DNA of 64,000 nucleotides from Acinetobacter terrestris. GTDB lineage: Bacteria > Pseudomonadota > Gammaproteobacteria > Pseudomonadales > Moraxellaceae. A model generated the notes under the pieces. The model had not been told where the DNA came from, made no database searches, and worked only from the letters and a program-made list of their open reading frames with translations. Location of the stretch: assembly GCF_004331155.1 (NCBI RefSeq), contig NZ_SJNZ01000005.1:62001-126000 (forward strand). The letters run 5' to 3'. A program made the position numbers and the translations under genes. Positions 18,913-30,018 of this stretch are shown here, one piece after another (position 1 is the stretch's first letter; each line of letters begins with the position of its first letter).

Positions 18913-19641
18913 TCAAGATGTTTGTTCTATTTTCTTTAAATACTGACAGATTTTTTCACTTGTTGCTTCTGGATGGAAGACAGGAAATCCATGCGATCCT
19001 GAAATCAGGTCAACCTTTAAAAATTTTGCATTTAAATTTTGAAGATTACCTATAACTTTGCAGCTAACTAAGGCATCTTGCTGCGCCAGCAAATGATATT
19101 GCTCCCCTCGATAATTTTTTAATATATCTGCAACATTTAATTGCTCAAGCAAATTTAAACCTTGCTTTAACAGCTGAATTTGCTGTGGCTGAATTAAACT
19201 TTGCAAAGTGATGAGATCGGTCCTGGTAGTTTCCACACCCTGACACACCATATAGCTAAATTTCTTTAATGTCGCAATTGCATCCTGTTCAAAGGACTGT
19301 TTAAACTGCTGAAAAGTTGCTTGAGCCATTGCCGTTTGCCATTCATCATTTGCAACAAAGCAGGGATTCGAAGCAAGCGTGATCAGGATTTTTCTTTGTG
19401 CATATTGCTGTTCAATTTGATCCACCAGCAAAGCAGCCAATTGCCCACCTAAAGACCAGCCCATAATGACATCAAACTGTTTAGCCAGCTCAATCTTTTG
19501 CTGCAATATCTGCTCATCAAAGGCATTAAAGATATTGATCAATTCGACTTGATGACCTTGTTGTTGCACGGCCTGTTTTAAAGGATTAAGCAGTTGGGTG
19601 CCACCGCCCCAGCCAGTAATGAGTAAAATACGTTGCTGCAA
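18913..19641 (-). CDS. BioH-like pimeloyl-ACP methyl ester esterase (alpha/beta hydrolase)
   Basis: A 242-residue alpha/beta hydrolase that is probably the BioH step, removing the methyl ester from pimeloyl-ACP. The catalytic triad can be placed: Ser63 in MGWSLGGQLAA, Asp189 in LAQQDALVSC and His217 in SGSHGFPVFHP. The stretch LASNPCFVANDEW mirrors VASSPCFSARDEW of E. coli BioH, and VETTRTDLITL mirrors the following helix. The cap is diverged and the protein is about 14 residues shorter. It lies directly upstream of bioA in the same direction, while E. coli bioH is unlinked. A BioV/BioG/BioJ-type name could also be used for such esterases. Confidence 0.82.
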   Translation of the reverse strand: MQQRILLITGWGGGTQLLNPLKQAVQQQGHQVELINIFNAFDEQILQQKIELAKQFDVIMGWSLGGQLAALLVDQIEQQYAQRKILITLASNPCFVANDEWQTAMAQATFQQFKQSFEQDAIATLKKFSYMVCQGVETTRTDLITLQSLIQPQQIQLLKQGLNLLEQLNVADILKNYRGEQYHLLAQQDALVSCKVIGNLQNLNAKFLKVDLISGSHGFPVFHPEATSEKICQYLKKIEQTS

Positions 19642-19783
19642 GGTTAATCCTTAAATCTATGCTCAGACTGACTGCAGTATATAAAATTTTATTGCTTTTA
19701 AACTGCACAAAATCCATCAAAAATAATCTAGGTTTAATGAATATTATTTTGTTAGTATTTGCAGAGATCCTGACAAAAAGAAT

Positions 19784-20380
19784 ATGCAGAATATTATGAA
19801 CGCTTCTAAAATATGCAAATCTAAACTATGCAAAATCACTTTGCTGTGTATAAGTCTAAGCTTAAGTCTGACTCAATTTGCATCTGCTGAAAGTTCCATT
19901 TTTTCAAAGTCTGAAACATCTCAAAAACAATGGGTGGGTAAATCCGCACCTGCGTTTAAATTACAGGATCAAAATAGCAAATGGCATTCACTCAGCCAAT
20001 ATAAAGGCAAATGGATCGTTCTGTATTTTTATCCCAAAGACAATTCACCGGGCTGCACCCAAGAAGCCAATCAATTCAAGGCACTGTATCCACAATTTTT
20101 AAAAAGTAATGCTGTGGTTCTGGGCGTGAGTCTGGATGATGTCAAATCTCATCAAAAATTTTCAGAAAAGTTAGGTTTACCTTTTCCAATCCTGGCTGAC
20201 AATAATCATCAGTTGGCAAATCAATTCGGGATTGTCCGTAACTTAGGCATCACCAAAATTGCGAAACGGGAAAGCTTTTTGATTGATCCTAAAGGAACCA
20301 TTGTTTATCACTACAACAGTGTAAATACCCAATCGCATGCCGCTCAGGTCTTGGCAGACATTCAAAAGTTTTCTAAATAA
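19784..20380 (+). CDS. Exported peroxiredoxin (Bcp/PrxQ type)
   Basis: A 198-residue peroxiredoxin with an N-terminal hydrophobic signal (LCKITLLCISLSLSLTQFASA, cleavage near residue 36), so it should act in the periplasm. The peroxidatic Cys is in NSPGCTQEANQF; the PrxQ CysR five residues later is replaced, so it would be a 1-Cys or atypical enzyme. Other marks are YFYPKDNSPGC, LGVSLDDVKSHQKF and ESFLIDPKGTIVY. Two ATGs at 19784 and 19796 can start it. It reduces peroxides with an unidentified electron donor. Confidence 0.85.
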   Translation: MQNIMNASKICKSKLCKITLLCISLSLSLTQFASAESSIFSKSETSQKQWVGKSAPAFKLQDQNSKWHSLSQYKGKWIVLYFYPKDNSPGCTQEANQFKALYPQFLKSNAVVLGVSLDDVKSHQKFSEKLGLPFPILADNNHQLANQFGIVRNLGITKIAKRESFLIDPKGTIVYHYNSVNTQSHAAQVLADIQKFSK

Positions 20381-20459
20381 ATCTTCAAATATTTAAAATC
20401 CACAAAATATAGCTAGGCTCAAATAATCAACAAAATTCAAATCATAAAAATGCAGATAC

Positions 20460-20484
20460 AAAAAAACCCGACTATTGTCAGGCT
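20460..20484 (-). terminator. Terminator after bfr
   Basis: On the minus strand CCTGAC-AATA-GTCGGG (one G-T pair) is followed by seven T. It starts about 22 bp after the bfr stop. Confidence 0.75.
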
Positions 20485-20505
20485 TCTTTATTTTTAAATT
20501 TAAGC

Positions 20506-20970
20506 TTACATTTGCGATTGAATATAGTTTTGCAAACCAATTAACTCGATTAAACGAATTTGTTTTTCCAGCCAATAGGTATGATCTTCTTCAGTATCAG
20601 ACATTTGCTGACGAAGCATATCACGGGTCACGTAATCGCCTTTTTCTTCGCAAAGTTTTACACCTTGCGCCAGTTTTTCACGTACATGATATTCGAGTTT
20701 TAAATCTGCTTTTAAACACGTTACAACATCTTCACCTGTTTCGATGTCATCACGGTTCATATTCGGTGTACCTTCGAGGAATAATACACGGCGAATAATC
20801 GAATCGGCATGCGCTGCTTCTTCTTGCATTTCATGATCGATCCGTTCGAAAATCTTGGTTAAACCCCAATCTTCGTACATACGAGAATGAATCAAATATT
20901 GATCACGAGCAGCCAGTTCGCCACCGATCAACATATTTAGATAGTCTACGACTTCTGGATTGCCACGCAT
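20506..20970 (-). CDS. bfr: Bacterioferritin lacking the haem-ligand Met52
   Basis: A 154-residue ferritin-like iron-storage protein. The start at 20970 ([12 protein letters not shown]) is supported by GGAG eight bases upstream; the frame runs to 21027 but without family similarity. Ferroxidase ligands are visible: Glu18 ([10 protein letters not shown]), Glu51 and His54 (MQEEAAHAD), Glu93 and the EEDH motif at 127-130. Position 52, the Met that binds haem between subunits in E. coli Bfr, is Ala. This pattern is that of the haem-free partner subunit in two-subunit bacterioferritins. No bacterioferritin-associated ferredoxin gene is adjacent. Confidence 0.93.
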   Translation of the reverse strand: MRGNPEVVDYLNMLIGGELAARDQYLIHSRMYEDWGLTKIFERIDHEMQEEAAHADSIIRRVLFLEGTPNMNRDDIETGEDVVTCLKADLKLEYHVREKLAQGVKLCEEKGDYVTRDMLRQQMSDTEEDHTYWLEKQIRLIELIGLQNYIQSQM

Positions 20971-21113
20971 TTCAATTACTCCATACCCTTTTTCTAATAT
21001 TATGGACAAAAGCGGCCATGAATGCAAAATAAAAATTATGTAAGTTTATGATTTTTATAAAATTAAAATGAGAAACATACGCATTTGCAGTGTATTTAAC
21101 AAAACTTTCCATA

Positions 21114-21161
21114 TAAAAAATAAGCCTTTGCGTAATTGAAGACATTTTCTCAAGGCTTATT
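21114..21161 (-). terminator. Orphan minus-strand terminator
   Basis: AATAAGCCTT pairs with AAGGCTTATT over ten bases with a 23-base loop; on the minus strand TTTTTT follows the stem. No minus-strand gene ends upstream of it; the next minus-strand gene is ligA beyond a plus-strand gene. Confidence 0.65.
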
Positions 21162-21186
21162 AAAATTGTAAAAGTGTATTTTTAAG

Positions 21187-21205
21187 ATTTGTAACGATTA
21201 CAAAT
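21187..21205. repeat. Perfect 8-bp inverted repeat
   Basis: ATTTGTAA-CGA-TTACAAAT. Such a palindrome is the size of a dimeric repressor site. It lies about 240 bp before the gene at 21444 and inside the putative minus-strand transcript. Confidence 0.6.
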
Positions 21206-21443
21206 AGTTCTTATTCCATCAGCGAAATGGTATTAACTTCGTGATAGCGGTCTTAGCCGACAATCGTTCAGCAGCACATGCGTCTTGTTTAAACCCATTC
21301 AATAGCTGTCGAGCATTTACCAATCGCACATAAAGCATTTCTATATACACATTATTGCTGAAACAAGCACCAATCCGCCAAAGACAAGTCTGCGCTTTCA
21401 CTCTAAGATAGATACAAATTTAAAAACAACAATGGTTTAACTT

Positions 21444-22511
21444 ATGACGACTCCACAACATGCTGCGCCCATTCTTGTGACCGGTGCGACAGGCTATATC
21501 GCCAGCTGGGTGATTAAAAATTTACTGGAGCAAGGTCATACCGTACATGCCACTGTTCGTGACCTCAACAAAAAGCCAAGCTTTGCACATTTAGATAAAA
21601 TTGCAGCAGGAACCATAGGCACACTTAAACTTTTTAAAGCCAATCTGCTTGAACCGCATTCATTTGATGAAGCCATGCAAGGCTGTGAAATTGTATTGCA
21701 TATGGCATCTCCTTTTGTGGTGAATAACTTTAAAGATGCGCTAAAAGACATTATTGAACCGGCTATTTTAGGCACTGAAAATGTGCTGAACAGTGTCAAT
21801 AAAACCGATTCAGTGAAACGTGTGATTGTGACCTCGAGTATTGCCGCAACTTATGGCGATGCCATTGATATTCAACACACCGCAAAGAATGAGTTTGATG
21901 AATCGCACTGGAATACCACCAGTTCAGAAACACATCAACCCTATCCGTATTCCAAGGTGATCGCAGAACGCAAAGCATGGGAAATGCAAAAAGCACAGCA
22001 ACGTTGGGACCTGGTCTGTATTAACCCGGCGCTGGTGCTCGGTCCATCATTAACTGCAAATACCCAGTCAGGCAGTGTAGAGGTGCTACAACAATTTGCC
22101 AATGGCATGACCTTACTTGGTGTGCCGCCAATGTGGAATGGCATTGTCGATGTCCGTGATGTTGCCGAAGCACACGTTCAAGCCGCGTTTAATCCTAAAG
22201 CCGAAGGTCGCTATATTATTAGTGGCGGTACTTTAAGCTTACTGGAAATGGGGGAAATTTTACGTCAGAACTTTGGGCCTAAGTTCCCGTTCCCACGTAA
22301 TAAACTCCCGAAAGCGGCTTTCAAACTGTTTGGCCCTTTGGCCGGTTTTTCCAAATCATTTGTTGAACTGAATATGGGCTATCCCATCTACTTTAATGCC
22401 AACAAAAGTCAGCAAGAACTTGGCATGCAGTACCGCAACATCGAAACCAGTTTAATTGAGCATTTCCAGCAGTTACTGGATGACGGTGTGGTGAAAAAAT
22501 ACATTCCTTAA
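21444..22511 (+). CDS. NAD(P)-dependent aldehyde reductase, dihydroflavonol-4-reductase-like
   Basis: A 355-residue extended short-chain dehydrogenase. The Rossmann motif is VTGATGYIASW (residues 13-23), then LHMASPFVV, VTSSIAATYG and the catalytic YPYSKVIAE (Tyr and Lys). This pattern is that of the DFR/cinnamoyl-CoA/aldehyde reductase group, found in bacteria as reductases of aldehydes and ketones with NADPH. The substrate cannot be deduced. It is a single gene with a terminator. Confidence 0.85.
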   Translation: MTTPQHAAPILVTGATGYIASWVIKNLLEQGHTVHATVRDLNKKPSFAHLDKIAAGTIGTLKLFKANLLEPHSFDEAMQGCEIVLHMASPFVVNNFKDALKDIIEPAILGTENVLNSVNKTDSVKRVIVTSSIAATYGDAIDIQHTAKNEFDESHWNTTSSETHQPYPYSKVIAERKAWEMQKAQQRWDLVCINPALVLGPSLTANTQSGSVEVLQQFANGMTLLGVPPMWNGIVDVRDVAEAHVQAAFNPKAEGRYIISGGTLSLLEMGEILRQNFGPKFPFPRNKLPKAAFKLFGPLAGFSKSFVELNMGYPIYFNANKSQQELGMQYRNIETSLIEHFQQLLDDGVVKKYIP

Positions 22512-22516
22512 TGCCT

Positions 22517-22551
22517 AAAAAAACCACATGCATTTGGCATGTGGTTTTTTT
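22517..22551. terminator. Bidirectional terminator between reductase gene and ligA
   Basis: AAACCACATGC-ATTTG-GCATGTGGTTT flanked by A-run and T7, between convergent genes ending at 22511 and 22582. Confidence 0.93.
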
Positions 22552-22581
22552 GACTGCACTGATTGAAACTTTAAGTGCGTA

Positions 22582-24660
<2,079 letters not shown>

Positions 24661-24712
24661 AAAAATATTTTATCTGCTCGCTATTATAGAAATCGAGTCC
24701 GTCAGTTTCAAA

Positions 24713-25657
24713 CTAAACTTCAGCAGTTTGTCCTGCACGATAGTCGATCGCATGATGACGCCATTGCTCACGTAGCTGAGGTGTGAATTCCTGATTGTTC
24801 TGATCATAGACGGTGCCATCAATTTCACGCGCAATCAGACGTGAAAGACTGTCCATGGTGTCAAAGGCATTTTGCACATCACTATGTGGCAAGGCCAGGA
24901 AGAATGCCAAACCTTTCACCTGTTCAGTCGACAAGGTTTCAAGGTCAAAACCGGCAGCGCCTTCATCGGTAATTTGTAAAACCGAAAACAGCAATTTACT
25001 GTCGTCTGGGCTGTAACGATGGAAACAGGCCATTTCACCAAAACGTAAACCATACTTAAGCAATACTTTTAAAGTTTTTTCACCTGAAAGTACACGGCGT
25101 TCCGGGTAAACATTTAATGCAATAAACTCAACTGCAGTGGACAAGGCACTTTCTTCATCAACGCGCTGCTGTTCATGTAAGTGTTCATCCAGAATACTGC
25201 TTTCATCTTCAAACTCTGAAATTTCAGCTTTTTCGACATTGGCATTTACGCTCTGTTCTTCTGAATTTTTTGCTTCAGCTGGTTCAGCCTCAATCGCTTG
25301 TTCTTGTGCAGGATCTGTTTTTGATTCAACTTGATTCGCTGTTTCTGCGCTAGCGGCTACTGGCGCTTTAACTTCATTATTTTCAGATTTTGCTTGTGCT
25401 TTTTTTGCATCTTGAACCAGCTCAGCAGCCGGTTCTGCCAACGTAGGTTCAACACGTTCTAAACTTGATGGCTCATTGGCACTCTGTAATTGATCACGGA
25501 CATGGCGAGGAATCACGGGCTGCTGGCTATCTGTGTCTACATGAAGTTCTGATTCTAATGATGGTGCTGCATCAGCAGGTTTTTTGAACAGTATTCTTAA
25601 GCCGAATAACATAATGATAACGGCGATAACAATACCAACGACGGTGGTGATTTCCAT
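24713..25657 (-). CDS. zipA: Cell division protein ZipA
   Basis: A 314-residue bitopic membrane protein that tethers FtsZ to the inner membrane at the division site. Residues 1-22 are a membrane helix (TVVGIVIAVIIMLFGLRILF), then a long acidic Ala/Glu/Gln-rich linker (about residues 35-165), and a C-terminal ZipA domain from about residue 175 (EFIALNVYPERRVLSGEKTL, and CFHRYSPDDSKLLFSVLQI). It starts one base after the smc stop, so the two are coupled. Confidence 0.93.
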   Translation of the reverse strand: MEITTVVGIVIAVIIMLFGLRILFKKPADAAPSLESELHVDTDSQQPVIPRHVRDQLQSANEPSSLERVEPTLAEPAAELVQDAKKAQAKSENNEVKAPVAASAETANQVESKTDPAQEQAIEAEPAEAKNSEEQSVNANVEKAEISEFEDESSILDEHLHEQQRVDEESALSTAVEFIALNVYPERRVLSGEKTLKVLLKYGLRFGEMACFHRYSPDDSKLLFSVLQITDEGAAGFDLETLSTEQVKGLAFFLALPHSDVQNAFDTMDSLSRLIAREIDGTVYDQNNQEFTPQLREQWRHHAIDYRAGQTAEV

Positions 25658-25658
25658 A

Positions 25659-28600
25659 TTATGACTCCGCGACTAAACCGTATTCTTTTGCCTGTTCCAA
25701 ATCGACAGTGACTAATTTTGATGTACCAGGTTCTGGCATGGTAACACCTAACAAATCGGTTGCCATCGTCATTGCAACTTTATTATGGGTAATGTAAATG
25801 AATTGAACTTGTTCAGATAGTTCTTTGACCAAATTACAAAACCGACCCACGTTTGCATCATCCAAAGGGGCATCAACCTCATCCAGAACACAGAACGGTG
25901 CCGGATTTAAACGGAAGATTGCAAACACCAATGCCAATGCTGTTAATGCTTTTTCGCCACCAGACAACAAGGCCAAAGAGCTGTTGCGCTTGCCTGGCGG
26001 TCGAGCCATTAGTTTTACACCCGATTGCCAGTCATCTTCAAGACTTAAACTCGCTTCCCCGCCATTAAATACCTTAGGAAACAAATCTTGCAGCTCAAGA
26101 TTGACCTGATCGAAGGTGGTCATAAACAATTTGCGGGTTTCCTGATCAATACTTTTCATGGCCGCTTGTAATTGATCAACCGTTTTTTCCAGGTCTTCAA
26201 TTTGATGGCTGAGTTCTTCAAAGCGTTTAGAGACTTCTTGGTATTCTTCGGAAGCCGCCAAATTGACCGCGCCCAATTTTTCAAAGCGCTGCTGGGCTTT
26301 TTCCAGTTGTTGCTGATGGGCAATGACATCAATATTTAAACCGCTAATCACTTCACTATTCAAGGCATTGAGTTGTTCTGAATAATGCTGAAAGTCTGAT
26401 TTGGCCACTTGCCAAGCCAGACGTTTTTCTTCCAGTTGACCACGCAATTTCTCATCTTGCTGCTGATGCTGATGACGTTGTTCGGTCAAATTCTGCTGTT
26501 TTTCCTGAATATTATTCAGCTCAACTTGCCATTCATTCCAGGTCTTTTGCAACTTCTCTGTGACTTGCGACTGTTCACTGAATTGTGATTCCAGCGCTGG
26601 CAATTCCAGCTGGACAGGATCGACAAACTTTTTCGCCTGTTCCATTTGCGCAATAATCTGCTGATATTGTGCTTTTGAGAATGAAGCATCTTTTTCCAGC
26701 AATTCTACCTGCTGCTGGGTTTGCGTGCTTTGACGCCGTAGCAATTCTAACTCTTGTTGCGCTTGCTGCCAGCTGTGCTGGGTATTTTCAAGCTGTTCGG
26801 TCAATTCCTCAACTTGGAATTGCAAGGTTTTATAATTCGGTAAAGCCTGCTCAAGTTTCAGATTCAAGGCATGCAAATCAATTTCCAGATCATCTTTTTG
26901 CATCGCATCTTCTTCAAGCTGCGCATCCAGTTGCTGTAACTGGTTGTGCAATTGCTGCTTTTGCACTAAAAAGGCCTGAGCCGTACTTTGTACTTTGGCA
27001 ATATTCACATCGAGCTGTTGCAAAGACTTTTGTTGTTGCTTTAAAGCCTCTTGCTGATCTTGAATGTTTTTTTGCAGGGTTTGAATCTGTTGTAGCATTG
27101 TTGGCAATTGTTGTTCCGCGGCTTCAAGCTGAGCTAACTGCTGTGTCAAGACAGTTTCAATTTCATCTAGACGGATACGATGACTTAAGCTCCCTTGCCC
27201 GGCTTGACTGGCTTCATCATAAAATAAACCAATCACCCAATCCGCAGCAACATGATAGCCATCCAGACTTAAAATCGACTGACCGATAGCTAACTCTGAT
27301 TGTAAAGACAAGGCCTGATTCAGATTGTCCGCAACTGCAACCTGCTGCCAAATGGAATGCTGTGGTGACTCAATCCAATCCGCCAAACAAGGCAAACCGG
27401 CGAGCTGAATCTGATCTTGCGAAGCATGGGTTTTCAGCTGACGGGCCATACTTTCAGCAAAATCAGCATTTGCATCTAATACTTGTGCAGAAAGCCATTT
27501 TGCCAAAAATTTTTCAATTAAGTTGGCATGCGCTTTGGCCTGATCTTTTAGCTTGAGTACCTGCATCAACTGCACGGCATCATTCTGAACTTTGGGACTG
27601 TTCTTGATCAGCAACTGATTCAGGTTTTTCTGTTCCGATTGCAACACCTGAATCGCAGACTTCAAGGTTACGGCATCATTTTTCTGCTGCGCATACTGAG
27701 CCTGATCCAATTCCAATGCCTGCTTCTGGGTTTGAATCGCGTGTTCTAATTGTTCAATCTGCTGGCCAAGCTGAACTTTTTCACTTTCCAGCTGTTCAAT
27801 ATCATCTTGCTGATCCTGATTTTGGATCTGAGCCGTTTGCTGTTGCAGGGTTTGTTTTTGCTGTTCGATCCGGGCAATATTTTTGGCTAACTGCTCACTT
27901 TGCGCCAGCATCTGCATTTTTTGCTGCTGCTGTTTCTCAACCTGTGCTTTGACCAATTCAAACTGTTGCTGCACTTGCTGCTGTTGTGCTTTTAAATCGC
28001 TAAAAGTTTGAGTCTGGTCTTGATTCTGACTTTCTTGCTGTTGTAATTGTTCAGTCTGCTGTTCATATTGAGATTGCAAAGTTTCAATTTGCAGTTCAAT
28101 CAATTGCAGCCGTTCTTTGGTTTGAATTTTTTGTTGTTCGAGCTGAGTTAGAGTCGAGGTATTTTGCTGAAACAAGGACTGTTTCTGTTCCAATGTCATT
28201 TTCAATTCAGACAGTTTTTTCTCGGCTTGTTGCCATTCATTTTGCAGTGGAGTGGACTGCTGAATCAGGCGTTGAAACAGTTCACTGGTCGAGGTTAAAT
28301 CATGTTCCAAGGTACTTAATTCTGAACGAACCAGCTTAAAAGTATCACCGAGTTCATTCATCTGAAGGCTATATTCTTGCTGCAAGCGGCTGCTTTGCTC
28401 GCATTGAAAAGACAATACTTCAACTTTGATGGTGCGAATCTGGGTTTCCAGTTCTTTATATTGCACAGCCGTTTCAGACTGACGTTTCAGGGTTTTCAGC
28501 TGTGACTTAAGTTCAGAGGCAATATCTTCAAGTCGGGATAAATTCTGTGTGGTGTGATCAAGATGCAATAAGGTTTCGCGGCGACGTGCCTGATAACGCG

Positions 28601-29111
28601 AAACGCCCGCAGCCTCCTCAATAAACACCCGCATTTCTTCAGGTTTGGCATCGACCAGACGGTTGATCATGCCCTGTTCAATAATCGCGTATGAACGTGG
28701 CCCCAATCCTGTACCTAAAAAGATGTCGGTGATATCACGACGACGGCATTTAGTGCCATTTAGAAAGTATTCAGACTTGCCATCACGGTTGACCTGACGA
28801 CGCACGGCCAATTCATTGTAGGCATTATAAGCCCCACCGAGCTTGCCATAGGTATTGTCAAAACGCAGTTCAACACTGGCTACACCGACAGGTTTACGTT
28901 TGGCCGTACCGGTAAAAATGACATCCTGCATGCTGCCACCACGCAGCTGGCGCGCACTGGATTCCCCCATCACCCAACGGATGGCATCAATCACGTTAGA
29001 TTTACCACAACCGTTTGGCCCAACGACAGCGGTACGATTCGCCTTGAAATGTAAAGTCGTACTATCGGCAAAAGATTTAAAGCCGGAAAGTTTTAAGCTG
29101 CTTAAACGCAT
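25659..29111 (-). CDS. smc: Chromosome segregation ATPase SMC
   Basis: An 1150-residue condensin ATPase, about the normal SMC length. The N-terminal head has Walker A VGPNGCGKSNVIDAIRW near residue 30; two coiled-coil arms very rich in Gln (about 170-490 and 660-990) flank a hinge around 500-650; the C-terminal head has LLSGGEKALTALAL and Walker B CVLDEVDAPLDDANV. The start is set at 29111 (MRLSSLKLSGFKSF) with AGGAC five bases upstream; the longer frame overlaps the regulator gene. It acts with ScpA/ScpB (12316-13697). The arms are unusually Gln-rich, common in this genus. Confidence 0.97.
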   Translation of the reverse strand: MRLSSLKLSGFKSFADSTTLHFKANRTAVVGPNGCGKSNVIDAIRWVMGESSARQLRGGSMQDVIFTGTAKRKPVGVASVELRFDNTYGKLGGAYNAYNELAVRRQVNRDGKSEYFLNGTKCRRRDITDIFLGTGLGPRSYAIIEQGMINRLVDAKPEEMRVFIEEAAGVSRYQARRRETLLHLDHTTQNLSRLEDIASELKSQLKTLKRQSETAVQYKELETQIRTIKVEVLSFQCEQSSRLQQEYSLQMNELGDTFKLVRSELSTLEHDLTSTSELFQRLIQQSTPLQNEWQQAEKKLSELKMTLEQKQSLFQQNTSTLTQLEQQKIQTKERLQLIELQIETLQSQYEQQTEQLQQQESQNQDQTQTFSDLKAQQQQVQQQFELVKAQVEKQQQQKMQMLAQSEQLAKNIARIEQQKQTLQQQTAQIQNQDQQDDIEQLESEKVQLGQQIEQLEHAIQTQKQALELDQAQYAQQKNDAVTLKSAIQVLQSEQKNLNQLLIKNSPKVQNDAVQLMQVLKLKDQAKAHANLIEKFLAKWLSAQVLDANADFAESMARQLKTHASQDQIQLAGLPCLADWIESPQHSIWQQVAVADNLNQALSLQSELAIGQSILSLDGYHVAADWVIGLFYDEASQAGQGSLSHRIRLDEIETVLTQQLAQLEAAEQQLPTMLQQIQTLQKNIQDQQEALKQQQKSLQQLDVNIAKVQSTAQAFLVQKQQLHNQLQQLDAQLEEDAMQKDDLEIDLHALNLKLEQALPNYKTLQFQVEELTEQLENTQHSWQQAQQELELLRRQSTQTQQQVELLEKDASFSKAQYQQIIAQMEQAKKFVDPVQLELPALESQFSEQSQVTEKLQKTWNEWQVELNNIQEKQQNLTEQRHQHQQQDEKLRGQLEEKRLAWQVAKSDFQHYSEQLNALNSEVISGLNIDVIAHQQQLEKAQQRFEKLGAVNLAASEEYQEVSKRFEELSHQIEDLEKTVDQLQAAMKSIDQETRKLFMTTFDQVNLELQDLFPKVFNGGEASLSLEDDWQSGVKLMARPPGKRNSSLALLSGGEKALTALALVFAIFRLNPAPFCVLDEVDAPLDDANVGRFCNLVKELSEQVQFIYITHNKVAMTMATDLLGVTMPEPGTSKLVTVDLEQAKEYGLVAES

Positions 29112-29121
29112 AATGTCCTGA

Positions 29122-29817
29122 TCAACGTCGTGAACGTCTTGCCCATGCAAGTTCGATTTGTTTCATCCGTGTTAGAGATTCCAACACAAGGTTGCGCAAG
29201 TGTCGACAAAAATCGTCCATAAATAAAGTAGCTTGTTGTGATTTTCGGATCAAAACTGCATCAGTCACTAACTTAAACAGTTCAAATGATTCCTCTAGCT
29301 CGCGACGAGAGATATTTAAGGTTAAAAAATAGCTGCGGCGCATTGAGGGTAACAGCTCTTGATAGAACTTCATCAAATAAGGATTAGCCACCATTTCGTG
29401 CTGGCGCGCCATACCTTGAAAGATTAAATCGTAAAATTTTTCAGTATGTCCCTGACGCGTCTCTTCATGCAATTGATGCAATAATGCCTGAATTCTTTCC
29501 GCTTCATGGGTACGCCAGGTTTCCGCCACACGATGCACAATCTGTCCCAAGAGTAACGCGCTCATATCAAATAAGGCGCGGACTTGTTGCGCAGACATTT
29601 CTGAAACAACCGCACCACGGCGTGGGTAAATTTCAATCAGGTGCGTGCGTTGCAACAGCAATAATGCTTCACGCACAGAGCCACGACTGACATCGAGTTC
29701 AGCCGAGATTCGCAACTCTTGAATGCGTTCACCTTCAACCAATTCGCCACGAATAATTTGCTCACTAATATGCTTTGCAATTTGTTCGGACAAACTGTCC
29801 TTTTCCTGTTCTTGCAT
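29122..29817 (-). CDS. GntR family regulator (FadR/FCD subfamily)
   Basis: A 231-residue transcription regulator. The winged helix-turn-helix is at about residues 10-75 (IAKHISEQIIRGELVEGERI and ISAELDVSRGSVREALLLL), followed by an all-helical FCD ligand domain. FCD regulators bind carboxylic acids or acyl-CoA; the ligand is unknown here. It lies ten bases before smc in the same direction, so smc may be transcribed with it. No metabolic gene it could obviously control is adjacent. Confidence 0.88.
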   Translation of the reverse strand: MQEQEKDSLSEQIAKHISEQIIRGELVEGERIQELRISAELDVSRGSVREALLLLQRTHLIEIYPRRGAVVSEMSAQQVRALFDMSALLLGQIVHRVAETWRTHEAERIQALLHQLHEETRQGHTEKFYDLIFQGMARQHEMVANPYLMKFYQELLPSMRRSYFLTLNISRRELEESFELFKLVTDAVLIRKSQQATLFMDDFCRHLRNLVLESLTRMKQIELAWARRSRR

Positions 29818-29953
29818 ACTCGTCCTATCTTGTTTTTATAAGATGCAATCGAAAAAATTTCACACGTTTGGATTAACTTTGTTATTTTTACTTGGTTTTA
29901 TCAGTAAAACATATGACATTGTCAGACAATTTTTGAGTCTTTAAAGCCAATAT

Positions 29954-29991
29954 AAAAAAGGTGTGAACAATTGAACTGTAGCACACCTTTT
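29954..29991 (-). terminator. Terminator after the TauE/SafE gene
   Basis: AAAAGGTGTG and CACACCTTTT pair around a 16-base loop, followed on the minus strand by a T-run. It lies 28 bp after the stop at 30019. Confidence 0.85.
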
Positions 29992-30018
29992 CATTCTATT
30001 TTTATCTGTTATTTAAAA

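Larger units (their letters stand above)
20971..21443. other. Intergenic region with an orphan terminator and a palindrome; possible small RNA
   Basis: 473 bp between bfr and the reductase gene. It contains a minus-strand terminator (21114-21161) that no protein gene explains and a perfect palindrome at 21187-21205. A 60-codon minus-strand frame (21219-21401) lacks a ribosome site and protein-like composition. The simplest reading is a minus-strand small RNA starting near 21400 and ending at the terminator. The plus-strand promoter of the gene at 21444 must also be here. Confidence 0.4.

Noticed and set aside
21219-21401. 60-codon minus-strand frame as a protein
   Set aside because: No ribosome site and no protein-like composition; a non-coding transcript fits better.
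26669-27289. 206-codon plus-strand open frame
   Set aside because: It lies wholly antisense to the Gln-rich coiled coil of smc; low-complexity CAG/CAA codons remove stops on the other strand.
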